Part shown: positions 1 to 7,721 of the stretch, piece by piece
How positions within the stretch are numbered: the first letter of the stretch is position 1
How the letters are laid out: each line of letters starts with the position of its first letter
Source of the DNA: Verrucosispora sioxanthis
GTDB lineage: Bacteria; Actinomycetota; Actinomycetes; Mycobacteriales; Micromonosporaceae
Reading direction: 5' to 3'
Length of the DNA stretch: 64,000 nucleotides
Assembly (NCBI RefSeq): GCF_010560025.1
Contig: NZ_SAIY01000004.1
Coordinates: forward strand, 558,001-622,000
Program-made: the position numbers and the translations under genes
Notes under the pieces: generated by a model
Database searches by the model: none
What the model saw: only the letters and a program-made list of their open reading frames with translations
Told to the model about the DNA's origin: nothing

Positions 1-342
<342 letters not shown>

Positions 343-657
343 TTACTTCTCGATGACCGCGAGGACGTCGCGGGCGGAGAGCACCAGGTACTCCTCGCCG
401 GCGTACTTGACCTCGGTGCCGCCGTACTTCGAGTAGAGGACGGTGTCGCCGACGGAGACGTCGATCGGCACGCGGTTGCCCTTGTCGTCGATCCGGCCCG
501 GGCCGACAGCGAGGACGGTGCCCTCCTGCGGCTTCTCCTTGGCGGTGTCGGGGATCACGATGCCCGAGGCGGTGGTGGTCTCGGCCTCGTTCGCCTGGAC
601 CACGATGCGGTCCTCGAGCGGCTTGATCGCAACCTTGGTCGCGGTAGTCACGGGCAT
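343..657 (-). CDS. groES: Co-chaperonin GroES (Hsp10)
   Basis: The 104-residue protein is the heptameric lid that caps GroEL and closes the folding chamber. Family hallmarks are [11 protein letters not shown] near the N-terminus, the mobile loop with [15 protein letters not shown], and the C-terminal block [30 protein letters not shown]. The ATG at 657 is chosen over a longer upstream reading (to 720) because an AGGAGGG ribosome site sits directly before it and because [17 protein letters not shown] matches the family start. It is first in the operon with groEL. Two CIRCE operators about 137-208 nt upstream imply HrcA-repressed heat-shock control. Confidence 0.97.
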   Translation of the reverse strand: MPVTTATKVAIKPLEDRIVVQANEAETTTASGIVIPDTAKEKPQEGTVLAVGPGRIDDKGNRVPIDVSVGDTVLYSKYGGTEVKYAGEEYLVLSARDVLAVIEK

Positions 658-793
658 ACCCTCCTGGGGTACTTGGTTTCGTTGCCGATCGGCATGCCGA
701 CCGGCGTCAATCTGCCACATGCCACCGGGCGGGGCCGTCGTCGCGGGTGCCGGTCCGCCTGGCGTTCAACCCCCGGACACCAGGGCCCGAAGG

Positions 794-820
794 TTGGCAC
801 CCTCAGGGTGAGAGTGCTAA
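794..820. promoter_or_regulatory. CIRCE element 1 (HrcA operator)
   Basis: TTGGCACCC (794-802), 9 nt, then GAGTGCTAA (812-820). The right arm is the exact CIRCE consensus half-site. The left arm differs from TTAGCACTC at two positions. It lies upstream of groES. HrcA dimers bind this inverted repeat and repress chaperonin genes until heat stress. Confidence 0.9.
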
Positions 821-838
821 TCGCAGGTTATTCCTCGG

Positions 839-865
839 CTAGCACTCCGTCAAGGAGAGTGCCAA
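839..865. promoter_or_regulatory. CIRCE element 2 (HrcA operator)
   Basis: CTAGCACTC (839-847), 9 nt, then GAGTGCCAA (857-865). The arms pair with 9-nt spacing exactly as in CIRCE, with one departure from consensus in each arm. It begins 18 nt after the first element, so the groES promoter region has tandem HrcA sites. Confidence 0.88.
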
Positions 866-1027
866 TCCGCCACCCTCGTGTCGCGGCTCCTCGGCACCCC
901 GTCGCCACTTCTTCCACACGGTTCCGCGGTCGTTCGCCAGCGTTCACCGCAACACGCCGACAGTCACTTTCCCGCCGGAGGACCGGCCCTTACTCTCCGG
1001 CGCTATCACGTCACGGAGGGCGGGCAG

Positions 1028-1828
1028 ATGGCGGACGTACCAACCCTGGGGTTCCTACGCGACCAGTTGCGCCGGGCGCGTAAGGTGCGCGGGCTCAGCC
1101 AGGAGGAGCTGAGCAAAATGATCAACTATTCGACGTCGGCGGTGAGCGCGATGGAGATCGGCCCGAACCAGCTCAGCGCCGACTACCTGGCCCGGTTCGA
1201 CAAGGTGCTGGAGACCGGCGGGCTCTTCGTCGGCATGCTGGAGCTGATCCGGCTGCACGCCGAGCCGGACTGGTTCCGGTCGTGGGGTGAGATCGAGCGG
1301 GAGGCGGTCGCGCTGCGCTGGTACGACCCGGCCGTGGTGCCGGGCCTGCTCCAGACCGAGGCGTACGCCCGGGCGATGCTCCGGGCTGGTCCACCGCTCA
1401 CCGACGAGCAGATCGAGAAGCGGGTGCTGGCCCGGATGGCCCGGCAGGAGGTGCTCGCCCGCGACGAGCCACCGCAGCTCGTCGCGGTGCTCGACGAACA
1501 GGTGCTGCGCCGGCAGGTCGGCGAGCGCGCGACCATGCGCGAGCAGTTGGAGCACCTGCGCACCCTCACCGACCGCCCGCACGTCCAGGTGCGGATCGTG
1601 CCGGCCGAGACCCCGTGGTACGGCGGTCTTGCCGGCCCGTTCGTGCTGGCCCGGCTCGCCGACGGCACCGAGGTGGCCCACCTGGACAACCAGCTCCGGG
1701 GGCACACAGTGGACAGCCCGAACGACCTTGCCAGCCTGGGGCGACGTTGGGAGACTGTGGCCGGTGAGGCGCTGCCGCGCCGGCAGTCCGCCCGCCTGAT
1801 CGAGGAAGTGGCGAAGTCATGGACCTGA
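1028..1828 (+). CDS. XRE-family HTH regulator with DUF5753 (Scr1-type)
   Basis: The 266-residue protein has an N-terminal lambda-repressor-like helix-turn-helix (about residues 8-65, core RKVRGLSQEELSKMINYSTS). It is followed by the DUF5753 domain common in actinobacterial regulators (about 85-260; WFRSWGEIEREA, VPGLLQTEAYARA, LDEQVLRR). The ATG at 1028 follows a GGAGGG site; a longer in-frame reading to 878 has no such site. Its last 10 bases overlap the DUF397 gene at 1819, the usual pairing for this family. Actinomycete genomes carry dozens of such pairs, linked to development and antibiotic control and proposed to act like toxin-antitoxin partners. The specific target is unknown. Confidence 0.92.
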   Translation: MADVPTLGFLRDQLRRARKVRGLSQEELSKMINYSTSAVSAMEIGPNQLSADYLARFDKVLETGGLFVGMLELIRLHAEPDWFRSWGEIEREAVALRWYDPAVVPGLLQTEAYARAMLRAGPPLTDEQIEKRVLARMARQEVLARDEPPQLVAVLDEQVLRRQVGERATMREQLEHLRTLTDRPHVQVRIVPAETPWYGGLAGPFVLARLADGTEVAHLDNQLRGHTVDSPNDLASLGRRWETVAGEALPRRQSARLIEEVAKSWT

Positions 1829-2004
1829 CCCGCGCGGCCTGGCGCAAGTCCTCCCGCAGCAACCAGAATGGCGGCGCCTGCGTCGAGGTCGCCGACAACC
1901 TGCCCGGTGTCGTCGCCGTCCGCGACAGCAAGGACCCGGCCGGCCCGGCACTCGCCTTCACCCCCGCCGCCTGGCGCGCCTTCGTCGCCACCCACAGCCG
2001 CTAG
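1819..2004 (+). CDS. DUF397 small protein
   Basis: A 61-residue protein with the DUF397 signature: W-R-K-S-S-R-S near the N-terminus (AAWRKSSRS), a central NGGACVEVAD and VAVRDSKDP, then the FTPAAWRAFV end. It overlaps the 3' end of the XRE-DUF5753 gene by 10 bases and is translationally coupled to it. Members are thought to be the partners of the preceding DUF5753 regulator. No enzymatic residues are evident, and the biochemical role is unknown. Confidence 0.9.
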   Translation: MDLTRAAWRKSSRSNQNGGACVEVADNLPGVVAVRDSKDPAGPALAFTPAAWRAFVATHSR

Positions 2005-2444
2005 ACCCGACCCGGACGCCGCGTCCGCCCGCGCCGCGCGCCCGGTAACCGCCTCCGGCCCGGCTCGGCTCGGCTCGGCCCAACTCGGCCCGACTCGGCT
2101 CGGGCCGCCGAGTTGCCCGCCCTTGCCCCACAGGTGTGCGCGCTTGCCACCGCGGGTGTGCGCGCTTGCCTCCGCGGGTGTGCGCGCGGGTTGCGGCATG
2201 ACGCGCCCTCCCGCCGAGCTGACAGCCCCAGATGCCGCAACCCGCGCCCGCCGGCCGCGCGTGGCATGCCGGACTGCGGCCCCGGGCCGAACGGCCTCCG
2301 AGCGAACCGAAATCCCGAGATGCCGCAAGTCGTGCCTTCCGGCCAGCGTGAGGGCCCGAGATGCCGCGAGTCGCGACCGGCATGCCGGCGAGGGCCGGCC
2401 TGGGCCTCGGGCGGGGCGGACAGGGCGGACGGAAGAATGGGCGG
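2005..2444. repeat. Repeat- and hairpin-rich spacer without a gene
   Basis: No convincing gene is visible. The spacer holds: imperfect CGGCT/CGGCC runs at about 2059-2104; a 22-bp tandem unit starting GTGTGCGCGC at 2134, 2156 and (partial) 2178; a long inverted repeat GCGCGGGTTGCGGCAT (2184-2199) with its exact complement at 2232-2247; three same-direction copies of AGATGCCGC at 2230, 2318 and 2359, the last two preceded by CCCG; and the palindrome CCGGCATGCCGG at 2377-2388. These may be small palindromic interspersed repeats and a terminator for the XRE/DUF397 transcript. Confidence 0.75.
2184..2247. repeat. 16-bp perfect inverted repeat with 32-nt loop
   Basis: GCGCGGGTTGCGGCAT at 2184-2199 pairs completely with ATGCCGCAACCCGCGC at 2232-2247. 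It is 180 nt past the DUF397 stop. It could fold as a strong terminator hairpin, although the loop is long for one. Its right arm contains the AGATGCCGC word repeated twice more downstream. Confidence 0.7.
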
Positions 2445-3652
2445 GTGGAGTTGGAGCAGTTCGCGGCGTTGCGTACCGCTGAGGGGTCGGCCGCGCTCGA
2501 CGCGGCGGGCCGGGTGGCCGGCGGCGATCCGCTGGTCGCGGCGGCGGCGCTGCGTTCGGCCGGAGTGCCAGCCGGACTCGCGGCGGCGGCGCTGACCCAG
2601 GCGGAGCTGCGCCGCCGGGCGACCGGCAAGTCTGGCCTGCGGCGGCCGGCATGTTCTTCACCCGGCCGGGGCTGGAGCAGGCCACCCGGCGGGTCGTCGC
2701 CGACCGGAGGGCGCGGCGGCTGCGCGCCGCCGGGGTGAGCACGCTCGCCGACCTGGGCTGCGGGCTGGGTGCCGACGCACTCGCCGCCGCCCGCACCGGC
2801 ATCCGGGTGTACGCGGTGGAGACGGACCCGCTCACCGCCGCGCTGGCCGAGGCGAACGCCCAGGCCGCCGGGCTGGCCGACCTGGTCACCGTCGAGTGTG
2901 GCGACGCGACCGCGTTCGACGTGAGCCGGGTCGAGGCGGTCTTCTGCGACCCGGCCCGACGCCGGGCCGGCACCGGCCGCCGGATCTTCGACCCGAACTC
3001 GTACTCGCCGCCGTGGGACTTCGTGACCGGGCTGGCCGAGCGGGTGCCGCGCACGGTGGTGAAGGTCGCGCCGGGAATCGACCACGCGCTGATCCCGCCC
3101 GGCGCCGAGGCGGAGTGGGTGAGCGTCGACGGCGACCTGGTCGAGGCGGCCCTCTGGTGCGGCGAGTTGGCCGAAGTCCCCCGCCGCGCGACCGTGCTCA
3201 CCGCCGACAGAGCCGGCCGGGCCAGCGGCGAGTCGGTGCACCAGCTCGCGGGGTCGGGCACCAGTGAAGCACCGGTCGGGGCGGTGCGGCGCTTCGTGTA
3301 CGACCCGGACCCGGCGGTGGTGCGCGCGCACCTGATCGCCGAGCTGGCCGCCGACCTGGACGCCACCCTCGCCGACCCGAGCATCGCCTACCTCTACGCC
3401 GACGCCGCGCAGCGCACGCCGTACGCCCGGTGCCTGGAGGTCACCGACGTCTTGCCGTTCTCCCTCAAGCGGCTGCGGGCGCTGCTGCGGGAACGGCGGG
3501 TCGGCCGGGTGGAGATCCTCAAGCGCGGCTCCGCGCTGGAGCCCGAGCGGCTCCGGCGCGACCTGCGGCTGGCCGGCGACCAGCCGGCGAGCCTGGTGCT
3601 CACCCGGGTCGCCACCGCCCCGACGGTCCTGGTCTGCCGCCCAGCGGTCTGA
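2445..3652 (+). pseudogene. Class I SAM methyltransferase with THUMP-like domain, single frameshift
   Basis: The two reading frames together match one actinobacterial family. Frame 1 (GTG at 2445: VELEQFAALRTAEGSAALDAAG... AALTQAELRRRATGK) gives the N-terminal helical part. Frame 2 gives the rest from MFFTRPGLEQATR (2651) to the stop at 3652. It carries the SAM-binding motif LADLGCGLGADALAAA, then VETDP, and FCDPARR in the catalytic region. The C-terminal THUMP-like part includes DVLPFSLKRLRALL. The break is near 2630, where the family's GK-F-GP-D-A-A-GMFF junction is one base short. Cutting at 2651 would leave a plausible but N-truncated enzyme. A sequencing deletion or a young pseudogene are both possible. 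The substrate is unknown, probably RNA. Confidence 0.75.
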
Positions 3653-3728
3653 ACCCTGCGGCCCGGAGCCGAACCATCGGCTGAGAAGGCGCTGGCTCGA
3701 ACATCGGGCCGCGGCTACCTTGGCGGGC

Positions 3729-4208
3729 ATGGCGGGACGTGGCACCCCGGCGACCGCGCTGCTGGCGAAGCGGAAGGTCGACCATCGCACCCATCCGTAC
3801 GATGTCTCGCCCGACGAGCCCAACTACGGCGCGCTGGTCGCCGCCGCGCTGGCGGTGGCGCCCGAGCGGGTCTTCAAGACCCTGGTCACCGAGGTCGACG
3901 GGGCACTGACGGTGGCGGTGGTGCCGGTCACCGGCGACCTCGACCTCAAGGCGCTCGCGGCGGCCGTGGGCGGCAAGCGGGCCACGCTGGCCGAGCGGGC
4001 GGCGGCCGAGCGGGCCACCGGGTACGTACGCGGCGGCATCAGCCCACTGGGCCAGCGGCGACGCCTGCCCACGGTCGTCGACGTCTCGGCCCTGGCGCAT
4101 CCGACGGTGTACGTCTCCGCCGGTCGCCGAGGGCTCCAGGTGGAACTGGCCCCGGCCGACCTGGCCACCCTCACCGACGCCCGGTTCGCCCCCCTCGCGA
4201 GCGCCTGA
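3729..4208 (+). CDS. ybaK: YbaK/EbsC-type Cys-tRNA(Pro) deacylase
   Basis: The 159-residue protein matches the YbaK branch of the editing-domain family, which hydrolyses cysteine mischarged onto tRNA(Pro) in trans. Visible hallmarks are TPATALLAKRKVDHRTHPYDV at the N-terminus (conserved first strand), RVFKTLV with the catalytic lysine, the VPVTGDLDLKALAAAVGGKRATLA block, and GYVRGGISPLGQRRRLPTVVD. Length is normal. The ATG at 3729 is preferred to an upstream TTG at 3720. It stands alone between the methyltransferase and the sugar transporter. Confidence 0.93.
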   Translation: MAGRGTPATALLAKRKVDHRTHPYDVSPDEPNYGALVAAALAVAPERVFKTLVTEVDGALTVAVVPVTGDLDLKALAAAVGGKRATLAERAAAERATGYVRGGISPLGQRRRLPTVVDVSALAHPTVYVSAGRRGLQVELAPADLATLTDARFAPLASA

Positions 4209-4294
4209 CCGCCGCCGTTCCATCCCGCCGCCGGACCCGGACACCAGGGTCGTCGCCGGCACGGTGGCGGCGAGGTGTCGCTGGCGTTGCTGAA

Positions 4295-4313
4295 TTGTTA
4301 CCGCCGACAACAA
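4295..4313. promoter_or_regulatory. Possible ROK-regulator operator upstream of the sugar importer
   Basis: TTGTT (4295-4299), 9 nt, AACAA (4309-4313), in the 212-nt spacer before the binding-protein gene. The arms are short, so this is only a candidate. ROK repressors of sugar operons do bind AT-rich inverted repeats of this general shape, and a ROK gene lies three genes downstream. Confidence 0.3.
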
Positions 4314-4420
4314 ACTCGTGACCGGCCCGGCCTTGTGCTGGCGTGTGGCGCGGAATACGTTGCCGGACACAACAAAACAAAACACCGACACCCTTCCCCA
4401 CCCTCGAAAGGACCCTGCAC

Positions 4421-5515
4421 ATGCGCAAGGGCTTCCTCGCTGTCGGCACCGTGGGCCTGCTGGCCCTCGGCAGCCTGACGGCCTGTGGCGACGAGTCCGG
4501 CGGCGACCAGGCCGGCTCCGACGTGACCCCGAAGATCGGCGTGATCCTGCCGGACAGCAAGTCCTCCGCCCGCTGGGAGGGCGCCGACCGCAAGTTCCTC
4601 CAGGCCGCCTTCGAGGCCGCCGGCGTCGAGTACGACATCCAGAACGCGCAGGGCGACAAGACCGCCTTCCAGACCATCGCCGACCAGATGATCACGAGTG
4701 GCGTCACCGCGCTGATGATCGTCAACCTGGACTCCGGCACCGGCAAGGCCGTCCTCGACAAGGCCAAGTCGCAGGGCGTCGCCACCATCGACTACGACCG
4801 CCTCACCCTCGGCGGCTCGGCGGAGTACTACGTCAGCTTCGACAACGAGGCTGTCGGCAAGCTCCAGGGCGAGGGCCTGGTCAAGTGCCTGACCGACCAG
4901 AAGGCCGAGAAGCCGGTCGTGGCGTACCTGAACGGTTCGCCGACCGACAACAACGCCACCTTGTTCAAGAACGGCTACGACTCGGTCCTCAAGCCGAAGT
5001 TCGACGCGAACGAGTACGTCAAGGGCCCGGACCAGTCCGTGCCGGACTGGGACAACGCCCAGGCCGCCACGATCTTCGAGCAGATGCTCACCCAGACCGG
5101 TGGCAAGATCGACGGTGTGCTGGCCGCCAACGACGGCCTCGGCAACGCCGCCATCTCGGTGCTGAAGAAGAACCGGCTCAACGGCAAGGTCCCGGTGACC
5201 GGCCAGGACGCCACCACCCAGGGCCTGCAGAACATCCTCGCCGGCGACCAGTGCATGACCGTCTACAAGGCCGTCAAGCAGGAGGCCGACGCCGCCGCCG
5301 AGCTGGCCATCGCGCTGGCCAAGGGCGAGCGCAAGGAGACCGGCCAGACCGTCAAGGACCCGGAGGGCAACCGTGACGTCCCCGCCGTCCTGCTCACCCC
5401 GCAGGCGATCTACAAGGAGAACGTCAAGGACGTCATCGCCGACGGTTTCGTGACCAAGGAAGAGGTCTGCACCGGCAACTTCGCCGAGCTCTGCACCAAA
5501 GCGGGCATCAGCTGA
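4421..5515 (+). CDS. Sugar ABC transporter substrate-binding lipoprotein (XylF/RbsB class)
   Basis: The 364-residue protein has a lipoprotein signal, with MRKGFLAVGTVGLLALGSL leading into the lipobox L-T-A-C (Cys22). The mature part is a type-1 periplasmic-binding fold (about 38-330): KIGVILPDSKSSARWEGAD, then the hinge-region block GVLAANDGLGNAAISVLK, and VTGQDATTQGLQNILAG. This resembles xylose/ribose binding proteins. The ATG at 4421 is chosen because it starts the signal peptide and follows an AAAGGA site. A 15-bp hairpin follows the gene, then the ATPase and permease on the same strand. It should sit on the outer face of the membrane and deliver a pentose or related sugar; the exact ligand is not determinable. 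Confidence 0.93.
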   Translation: MRKGFLAVGTVGLLALGSLTACGDESGGDQAGSDVTPKIGVILPDSKSSARWEGADRKFLQAAFEAAGVEYDIQNAQGDKTAFQTIADQMITSGVTALMIVNLDSGTGKAVLDKAKSQGVATIDYDRLTLGGSAEYYVSFDNEAVGKLQGEGLVKCLTDQKAEKPVVAYLNGSPTDNNATLFKNGYDSVLKPKFDANEYVKGPDQSVPDWDNAQAATIFEQMLTQTGGKIDGVLAANDGLGNAAISVLKKNRLNGKVPVTGQDATTQGLQNILAGDQCMTVYKAVKQEADAAAELAIALAKGERKETGQTVKDPEGNRDVPAVLLTPQAIYKENVKDVIADGFVTKEEVCTGNFAELCTKAGIS

Positions 5516-5533
5516 CCTCACCCGCCTAGGCGC

Positions 5534-5568
5534 CGCCGCCCGGCACGGTAACCCCGTGCCGGGCGGCG
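5534..5568 (+). terminator. 15-bp hairpin between binding-protein and ATPase genes
   Basis: CGCCGCCCGGCACGG (5534-5548), loop TAACC, CCGTGCCGGGCGGCG (5554-5568): a perfect stem. No U-run follows. In importer operons such a structure often protects the binding-protein mRNA or acts as a partial terminator, giving more binding protein than ATPase and permease. Confidence 0.75.
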
Positions 5569-5618
5569 TGCCGCCGCTGGACGGGCCCCGATCTCCCTCC
5601 GCGACAAAGGAGAACCCC

Positions 5619-6437
5619 GTGTCCGCGACCCCTCTGCTGGAGCTACGCGGGATCGACAAGAGTTTCGGTCCCGTCCAGGTTCTACGCGATGTCGCCTTCG
5701 CCGCCTATCCGGGCGAGGTCACCGCGCTGGTCGGTGACAACGGCGCCGGCAAGTCGACCCTGGTCAAGTGCATCAGCGGCATCTACCCGACCGACGCCGG
5801 GCAGTTCGTCTTCGACGGCCGGCCGGTGAACATCCACAGCCCACGCGACGCCGCGGCGCTCGGCATCGAGGTCGTCTACCAGGACCTGGCGCTCTGCGAC
5901 AACCTCGACATCGTGCAGAACATGTTCCTCGGCCGCGAGAAGCGCAGCGGCATCATCCTCGATGAGCCGACCATGGAACAGATGGCGGCCGAGACCCTCG
6001 CCGGGCTCTCCGTACGCACCGTCAAGTCGCTGCGTCAGCAGGTCTCCAGCCTCTCCGGCGGCCAGCGTCAGACGGTGGCGATCGCCAAGGCGGTGCTCTG
6101 GAACAGCAAGCTGGTGATCCTGGACGAGCCGACCGCCGCGCTCGGCGTCGCGCAGACCGCCCAGGTGCTCGAACTGGTCCGGCGGCTGGCCGACAACGGT
6201 CTGGCCGTCGTGCTGATCTCGCACAACATGAACGACGTCTTCGCCGTCTCCGACCGGATCGCCGCGCTCTACCTCGGCCAGATGGTCGCCCAGGTGAAGA
6301 CCACCGACATCACTCACGCGCAGGTGGTCGAGCTGATCACCGCCGGTCGCTCCGGCGGGCTCGGCCTCACCGGCGAACCGGCCACCAACGGCAACGGCGC
6401 GGCGCCGGCCGGCAGCACCACGGGAGGCGTCTCATGA
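5619..6437 (+). CDS. Sugar ABC transporter ATP-binding protein, single nucleotide-binding domain
   Basis: The 272-residue ATPase powers the adjacent sugar permease. It shows Walker A GDNGAGKST (residues 39-47), the Q-loop region VVYQDLALCDNL, signature LSGGQRQ, Walker B LVILDEPTAAL and the switch histidine in VVLISHNM. The GTG start at 5619 follows an AAAGGAG site. RbsA/XylG ATPases of this class usually have two fused domains (about 500 residues); this one has a single domain, as in the FrcA-like branch, so it presumably works as a homodimer. Its stop overlaps the permease start (ATGA). The C-terminal 30 residues are a low-complexity Gly/Ala/Thr tail. Confidence 0.94.
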   Translation: MSATPLLELRGIDKSFGPVQVLRDVAFAAYPGEVTALVGDNGAGKSTLVKCISGIYPTDAGQFVFDGRPVNIHSPRDAAALGIEVVYQDLALCDNLDIVQNMFLGREKRSGIILDEPTMEQMAAETLAGLSVRTVKSLRQQVSSLSGGQRQTVAIAKAVLWNSKLVILDEPTAALGVAQTAQVLELVRRLADNGLAVVLISHNMNDVFAVSDRIAALYLGQMVAQVKTTDITHAQVVELITAGRSGGLGLTGEPATNGNGAAPAGSTTGGVS

Positions 6438-7693
6438 GCACCACCGCCGTCAAGCAGGAGGGTCCGGCCGCCGTCACGTCGACGCCCTCCGTCGGCAGTC
6501 ACGTCCGCGGCTACTGGCGACGGGTACGCGGTGGCGACATCGGCGCCCTGCCCGCCGTACTCGGCCTGCTCGTTCTCTGCACCGTCTTCGCGATCATGCG
6601 GCCCTCGTTCCTCAGCGCCGGGAACTTCGCCAACCTGTTCACCCAGGGTGCGGCGGTCACTCTGATCGCGATGGGCCTGGTCTTCGTCCTGCTGCTGGGG
6701 GAGATCGACCTGTCGGCCGGTTTCGCCAGCGGCGTCTGCGCGGCGGTGCTGGCCAACGTGGTCACCGTGCTCGGATATCCCTGGTACGTCGCGGTGGCCG
6801 CCGCCGTGCTCACCGGCGTGGTCATCGGTACGATCCTCGGCCTCCTGGTCGCCAAGATCGGCATTCCGTCCTTCGTGGTCACCCTCGCCGGCTTCCTGGC
6901 CTTCCAGGGCGTGGTGCTGCTGCTCATGGAGGAGGGCCGCAACATCTCGGTGCGCGACTCGGTGCTGGTGGCGATCGCCAACCGCAACCTGCCGCCGCTG
7001 CTCGGCTGGACGCTCGCCGCCGTGGCCGTCGCCGGCTACGCCGCCGTGCAACTGCTGCGCTACCGCAACCGCGCCGCGCGGGGTCTGGTCACCGACCCGA
7101 TGGTGGTGGTGCTCGCCCGGATCGGCGGACTGGCGGTCATCCTCGGTCTCGCCGTCTACGTGCTCAACCTGGAGCGCAGCCGCAACGTGCTGATCAGCTC
7201 GCTCAAGGGTGTGCCGATCGTCGTGCCGATCATCGCCGTGCTGCTCGTCGTCTGGACCTTCGTGCTGCATCGCACCAGCTACGGTCGGCACATCTACGCG
7301 GTCGGCGGCAACAAGGAGGCCGCCCGCCGGGCCGGTATCAACGTGGACCGGATCCGCATCTCGGTCTTCGTCATCTGCTCCACCATGGCCGCGATCGGCG
7401 GCATCGTGGCCGCGAGCCGGGCCAACTCGGTCGACCCGAACACCGGCGGCAGCAACGTGCTGCTCTACGCCGTGGGTGCGGCGGTGATCGGTGGTACCAG
7501 CCTCTTCGGCGGCAAGGGCCGGGTGCTGGACGCGGTGCTCGGCGGCGCGGTGGTCGCGGTGATCGACAACGGCATGGGCCTGATGGGCTACAGCTCGGGC
7601 GTCAAGTACGTGGTCACCGGCGTGGTCCTGCTCCTGGCGGCCAGCGTCGACGCGCTGTCGCGCCGGCGGGCCGCCGCCAGCGGTAGTCGCTGA
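6434..7693 (+). CDS. Sugar ABC transporter permease (XylH/RbsC class)
   Basis: The 419-residue integral membrane protein has about ten hydrophobic segments. It carries the family blocks LGEIDLSAGFASGV, GIPSFVVTLAGFLAFQGVVL and GRHIYAVGGNKEAARRAGINVDRI (the cytoplasmic coupling loop), then GSNVLLYAVGAAVIGGTSLFGGKG. It is close in layout to the xylose permease XylH, which is larger than RbsC. It overlaps the ATPase gene by four bases and is followed after 28 nt by the ROK regulator. It forms the transmembrane channel of the importer. Confidence 0.94.
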   Translation: MSTTAVKQEGPAAVTSTPSVGSHVRGYWRRVRGGDIGALPAVLGLLVLCTVFAIMRPSFLSAGNFANLFTQGAAVTLIAMGLVFVLLLGEIDLSAGFASGVCAAVLANVVTVLGYPWYVAVAAAVLTGVVIGTILGLLVAKIGIPSFVVTLAGFLAFQGVVLLLMEEGRNISVRDSVLVAIANRNLPPLLGWTLAAVAVAGYAAVQLLRYRNRAARGLVTDPMVVVLARIGGLAVILGLAVYVLNLERSRNVLISSLKGVPIVVPIIAVLLVVWTFVLHRTSYGRHIYAVGGNKEAARRAGINVDRIRISVFVICSTMAAIGGIVAASRANSVDPNTGGSNVLLYAVGAAVIGGTSLFGGKGRVLDAVLGGAVVAVIDNGMGLMGYSSGVKYVVTGVVLLLAASVDALSRRRAAASGSR

Positions 7694-7721
7694 TCCACCG
7701 CACCGAAGGTAGTCACAACCG

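Noticed and set aside
343..720. Longer groES start at 720
   Set aside because: The extra 21 residues are not part of the family and lack a ribosome site; ATG at 657 has a strong one.
2134..2190. Possible CRISPR array from the 22-bp repeats
   Set aside because: Units are directly adjacent without spacers, fewer than three full copies, and no cas genes are present.
1183..3384. Very long minus-strand open frame opposite the regulator and methyltransferase
   Set aside because: It is a GC-bias shadow: Arg/Pro/Ala/Ser-rich with no family motif, and the plus strand carries recognisable genes.
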